From Anaerolineales bacterium Chloro_02 (GTDB lineage: Bacteria > Chloroflexota > Anaerolineae > Anaerolineales > Anaerolineaceae): a stretch of 6,253 nucleotides of DNA. Under the pieces are notes generated by a model, which made no database searches, had not been told where the DNA came from, and saw only the letters and a list, made by a program, of their open reading frames with translations. The position numbers and the translations under genes are program-made. Below are positions 4,638 through 6,253 of the stretch, one piece after another; the first letter of the stretch is position 1; each line of letters starts with the position of its first letter. The stretch is from the NCBI GenBank assembly GCA_001603765.1, contig LUZV01000122.1:1-6253 (forward strand), written 5' to 3'.

Positions 4638-4668
4638 CCTGGCCAATAGCTCCTAACTGTTGGCCAGG
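4638..4668. repeat. Inverted repeat at the LexA-like stop codon
   Basis: CCTGGCCAA (4638-4646) and TTGGCCAGG (4660-4668) are perfect 9-base arms with a 13-base loop that contains the TAG of the LexA-like gene and an AGGAG. There is no run of U after the stem on the minus strand, so it is not a standard terminator. It may be an RNA hairpin modulating expression of the next gene, or an operator. Confidence 0.5.
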
Positions 4669-5093
4669 TTCATTTTGCTCCCGTAGGGAAGGGGCTTGTC
4701 CCCTTCCGGATGCTCGTCCCCTGCCGTTCTTATGATCTTCCCGTAGGGAAGGGGCTTGCCCCCTTCCGGATGCTCGTCCCCTGCCGTTCTTGTGATATTC
4801 CCGTAGGGAAGGGGCTTGTCCCCTTCCGTGTACCCGTCCCCTTCCGGATACCCTTCCGCCTCATTTTTGGGCAGACGCGCCAACACAATGCTTCTTGCTG
4901 TGCCGCGCGTCTGCCTGATCAAACTCTCGTCTTCCAATTCCTTCAAAAGGAAATGAACCCGGGAAGTGCTCCTCGCGCCAGTCAGCGCCATCAATTCGCG
5001 AACGGAAGGAGAGTAACCGTTGGCTTTGATAAACCGCTGTATGCAGCCTAAAAGGTGCCAGTGCTCTTCCCGCAAAACCAGAGTTTTTTCCAT
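4653..5093 (-). CDS. LexA-type DNA-binding domain protein with repeat-derived tail
   Basis: 146 aa. Residues 11-70 match the LexA N-terminal winged helix: LLGCIQRFIKANGYSPSVRE, then the recognition region STSRVHFLLKELEDESLIR. There is no LexA C-terminal S24 peptidase domain: no Ala-Gly cleavage site and no Ser-Lys dyad. The remaining 70 residues are a tandem 20-aa repeat (KPLPYGKIIRTAGDEHPEGG type) made by a G/C-rich palindromic DNA repeat. It is therefore likely a repressor that RecA-induced self-cleavage cannot inactivate, or an activator; role unproven. The 24-bp palindrome just upstream is a natural autoregulatory site. A start at 5117 is open but has no ribosome site and would leave only a short leader. 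The ATG at 5093 has AAAAGGA ten bases upstream and is preferred. Confidence 0.78.
   Translation of the reverse strand: MEKTLVLREEHWHLLGCIQRFIKANGYSPSVRELMALTGARSTSRVHFLLKELEDESLIRQTRGTARSIVLARLPKNEAEGYPEGDGYTEGDKPLPYGNITRTAGDEHPEGGKPLPYGKIIRTAGDEHPEGDKPLPYGSKMNLANS
4680..4828. repeat. 60-bp tandem repeat carrying a G/C-rich hairpin
   Basis: Full copies lie at 4680-4739 and 4740-4799 with few differences; a third copy is clear from 4800 to 4828 and then degenerates to about 4850. Each contains GGAAGGGG, five bases, CCCCTTCC (4687-4707 in the first copy). The 60-base period equals 20 codons, so the array keeps the LexA-like frame open. The core resembles dispersed palindromic repeats rather than normal coding sequence. 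Confidence 0.88.
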
Positions 5094-5120
5094 CTCAAAT
5101 CGGTCCTTTTCTCTCATTGC

Positions 5121-5144
5121 TTGGGATAATGCGTATTATCCCAA
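5121..5144. promoter_or_regulatory. 24-bp perfect palindromic operator
   Basis: TTGGGATAAT (5121-5130) and ATTATCCCAA (5135-5144) are perfect 10-base arms around GCGT. The site ends a few bases from the LexA-like open frame and overlaps a -10 hexamer on the minus strand. A dimeric repressor bound here would occlude the promoter of the minus-strand gene run. Candidate ligands are the LexA-like protein (self-repression) or the XRE protein. It does not resemble the E. coli or Bacillus SOS box. One similar half-site (TGGGATAA) lies at 5323-5330. Confidence 0.75.
5135..5140 (-). promoter_or_regulatory. -10 element of the minus-strand gene run
   Basis: On the minus strand GATAAT lies in one arm of the palindrome, about 42 bases before the preferred LexA-like start at 5093. 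The -35 region is weak (TTAAGG at 18 bases spacing), so an activator or a non-canonical sigma factor may be involved. The overlap with the operator suits tight repression. Confidence 0.45.
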
Positions 5145-5166
5145 CCAGTCTTTTTTGACCTTAAAG

Positions 5167-5322
5167 CCTTCCCCTGGGGGAAGGTGCCCGCAGGGCGGAT
5201 GAGGGTCTTTTCCCCTTTAGCCTTCCCCTGGGGGAAGGTGCCCGCAGGGCGGATGAGGGTCTGTTCCCCTTTAGCCTTCCCCTGGGGGAAGGTGCCCGCA
5301 GGGCGGATGAGGGTCTTTTCCC
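5167..5322. repeat. 54-bp tandem repeat, three copies, between recombinase and regulator
   Basis: Copies start at 5167, 5221 and 5275; the third stops at about 5322. The first and second differ by one base. Each begins with the palindrome CCTTCCCCTGGGGGAAGG (8-base arms around TG), followed by a second small stem (GCCC, GCA, GGGC) and GGATGAGGG. With the flanking bases it fills the 240-base gap between the recombinase stop and the palindromic operator; no gene is evident there. No U-tract follows the stems, so a terminator role is uncertain. Confidence 0.88.
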
Positions 5323-5360
5323 TGGGATAAAGGAAGTGGGTCCTGTCATCATTTCTTTTC

Positions 5361-6253
5361 CTACTCTCTGCTCAATCCCAACATCTCGCTCACCGTCATC
5401 CACGTCTTGTCCGGATTCGGCATCAGCTTCTGTAAATAAATCCTTGTCGTTTCAACGTTGTTTTGCTTCAAGAACCTCCTGATCGTGTCCACATCATCTC
5501 CCGCCTGTGCCCTCAGGTATGCTGCGGTGTGTCGCAAACTGTGTACTTTCAACCCCTTGGTGCGCAAGCCGGCTTTCCTGGCATAATATTTCAGGCTGTC
5601 CCGCACCGTCTGATCCGATATCGGCAGATCGATTGCCTCACCGGTGTTGCTGTAACGATGGAACACATACCCGGCAAACTTCTGCTCTGCTTCAGCAAAT
5701 CCCATAATGGCTTCATAAACGGGTGGATAAACTTCTTTGGTTTGATTTGGCTTTCCCTTACCCTGGTATCGCATGATCACAAACCCACCGGGTAGTAATT
5801 CGAGATCCTCATACCTCAAACAGCGCAGCTCTGAATTTCGCAGTCCGGTCAGCAGATAGCCGGTAAACAGCGCCTTATTGCGCATCCCGGGCAGATTCTC
5901 CGTACCAATCGCCCGCAAAAACGCCCCTGCCTGCTCCTCATCCCAACACATCGCCTTCCCATATCGCTCCACCTTCGGCAGCTTGAAACTCCCAGCCGGA
6001 TTGTCCTCCCTCAGACGGTACTCCTCCCCATCCATCCCAAGCGATACATACTCCCTGATCACAAAATTGTAGAAACTCTTGATCCCGCTGATCCGGTTCG
6101 CCACCGTGGATGCCGACCTGCCTTCCTGCTGCATCTCCGCCAGCCACGCCGCGATATCTTTCCGGCTGATCTCCCAGGCACCCTTACCGCAAAAAGCCAA
6201 CAGCCCCTTCAAACTCGCTCCGTAAGACTGCGCTGTATTCCGGCTGCTTTGCC
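5361..6253 (-). CDS. Tyrosine recombinase/integrase, 5' end beyond the window
   Basis: The frame is open to the window edge; the upstream codons read SSRNTAQSYGASLKGLLAF, a typical start of a core-binding (SAM-like) domain, so a start at 6212 (TTG) is not real. At least 296 residues are present. The SAM-like domain is followed by the catalytic domain. Numbered from the TTG at 6212, it has R125 (TGLRNSEL), K152 (QGKGK), H224 and R227 (HSLRHT) and the nucleophile Y259 (TTRIYL). The usual second His/Trp (LGH motif) is replaced by LKQ (Q250). Such proteins cut and rejoin DNA through a 3'-phosphotyrosine to integrate, excise or resolve an element. It is co-directional with the regulator run but separated by the repeat array. 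The attachment site is not visible here. Confidence 0.9.
   Translation of the reverse strand, partial: QSSRNTAQSYGASLKGLLAFCGKGAWEISRKDIAAWLAEMQQEGRSASTVANRISGIKSFYNFVIREYVSLGMDGEEYRLREDNPAGSFKLPKVERYGKAMCWDEEQAGAFLRAIGTENLPGMRNKALFTGYLLTGLRNSELRCLRYEDLELLPGGFVIMRYQGKGKPNQTKEVYPPVYEAIMGFAEAEQKFAGYVFHRYSNTGEAIDLPISDQTVRDSLKYYARKAGLRTKGLKVHSLRHTAAYLRAQAGDDVDTIRRFLKQNNVETTRIYLQKLMPNPDKTWMTVSEMLGLSRE

Noticed and set aside
4590..4646. Upstream extension of the winged-helix gene from a TTG
   Set aside because: Its AGGAG is only three bases from the TTG, it crosses a hairpin, and the ATG at 4589 has an ideally spaced AGGAG.
5167..5322. CRISPR-like array
   Set aside because: The units are directly adjacent tandem copies without variable spacers.
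5161..5403. Minus-strand open frame of 80 codons with repeated PSPRGRLKG-type peptide
   Set aside because: It is the translation of the 54-bp palindromic array and the end of the recombinase in another frame; it has no domain and no ribosome site.

Overview
The window looks like part of an integrated phage-like or plasmid-like element in a bacterium with roughly 50-57% GC. I infer a Chloroflexota (Anaerolineae-like) host, but only from the G/C-rich palindromic repeats that recode as PSPRGRLKG-type peptides and from the style of the small zinc proteins. This host call is a guess and is not proven by the sequence. No rRNA, tRNA, CRISPR array or complete insertion sequence is visible.

Right to left on the minus strand: a tyrosine recombinase (5361 to beyond the window edge); a 240-base gap with a 54-bp repeat in three copies and a 24-bp perfect palindrome overlapping a -10 element; then a co-directional run of tightly packed genes. 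The run comprises a LexA-type DNA-binding domain with a repeat-derived tail, a winged-helix protein, a winged-helix replication-initiator-like protein, an unknown 108-aa protein, a tiny membrane protein, a tiny Cys-rich protein, a Cro/CI-type HTH protein, a minimal PolX-type nucleotidyltransferase, a DUF1660-like zinc protein, a PD-(D/E)XK nuclease, an unknown small protein and a zinc-ribbon protein. Most neighbours overlap by 1-17 bases or are separated by a few bases, so translation is probably coupled.

The left 1 kb is a more AT-rich, plus-strand, convergent two-gene module: a Panacea-domain antitoxin (PanA) followed two bases later by a likely toxin. It has its own extended -10 promoter and a 20-bp palindromic operator. 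It reads as a stability or defence cargo placed at the end of the minus-strand run.

The strongest unexpected signal is inside the initiator-like gene. Within 164 bases (3755-3918) there are three 18-bp palindromic iterons, an AT-rich segment and two perfect DnaA boxes. This arrangement resembles an origin embedded in its initiator gene, as in lambda O. Together the genes suggest integration/excision (recombinase), transcriptional switching (LexA-like, winged-helix and XRE proteins), replication (initiator plus origin), DNA end processing (PolX-like and PD-(D/E)XK) and maintenance (PanA-toxin).
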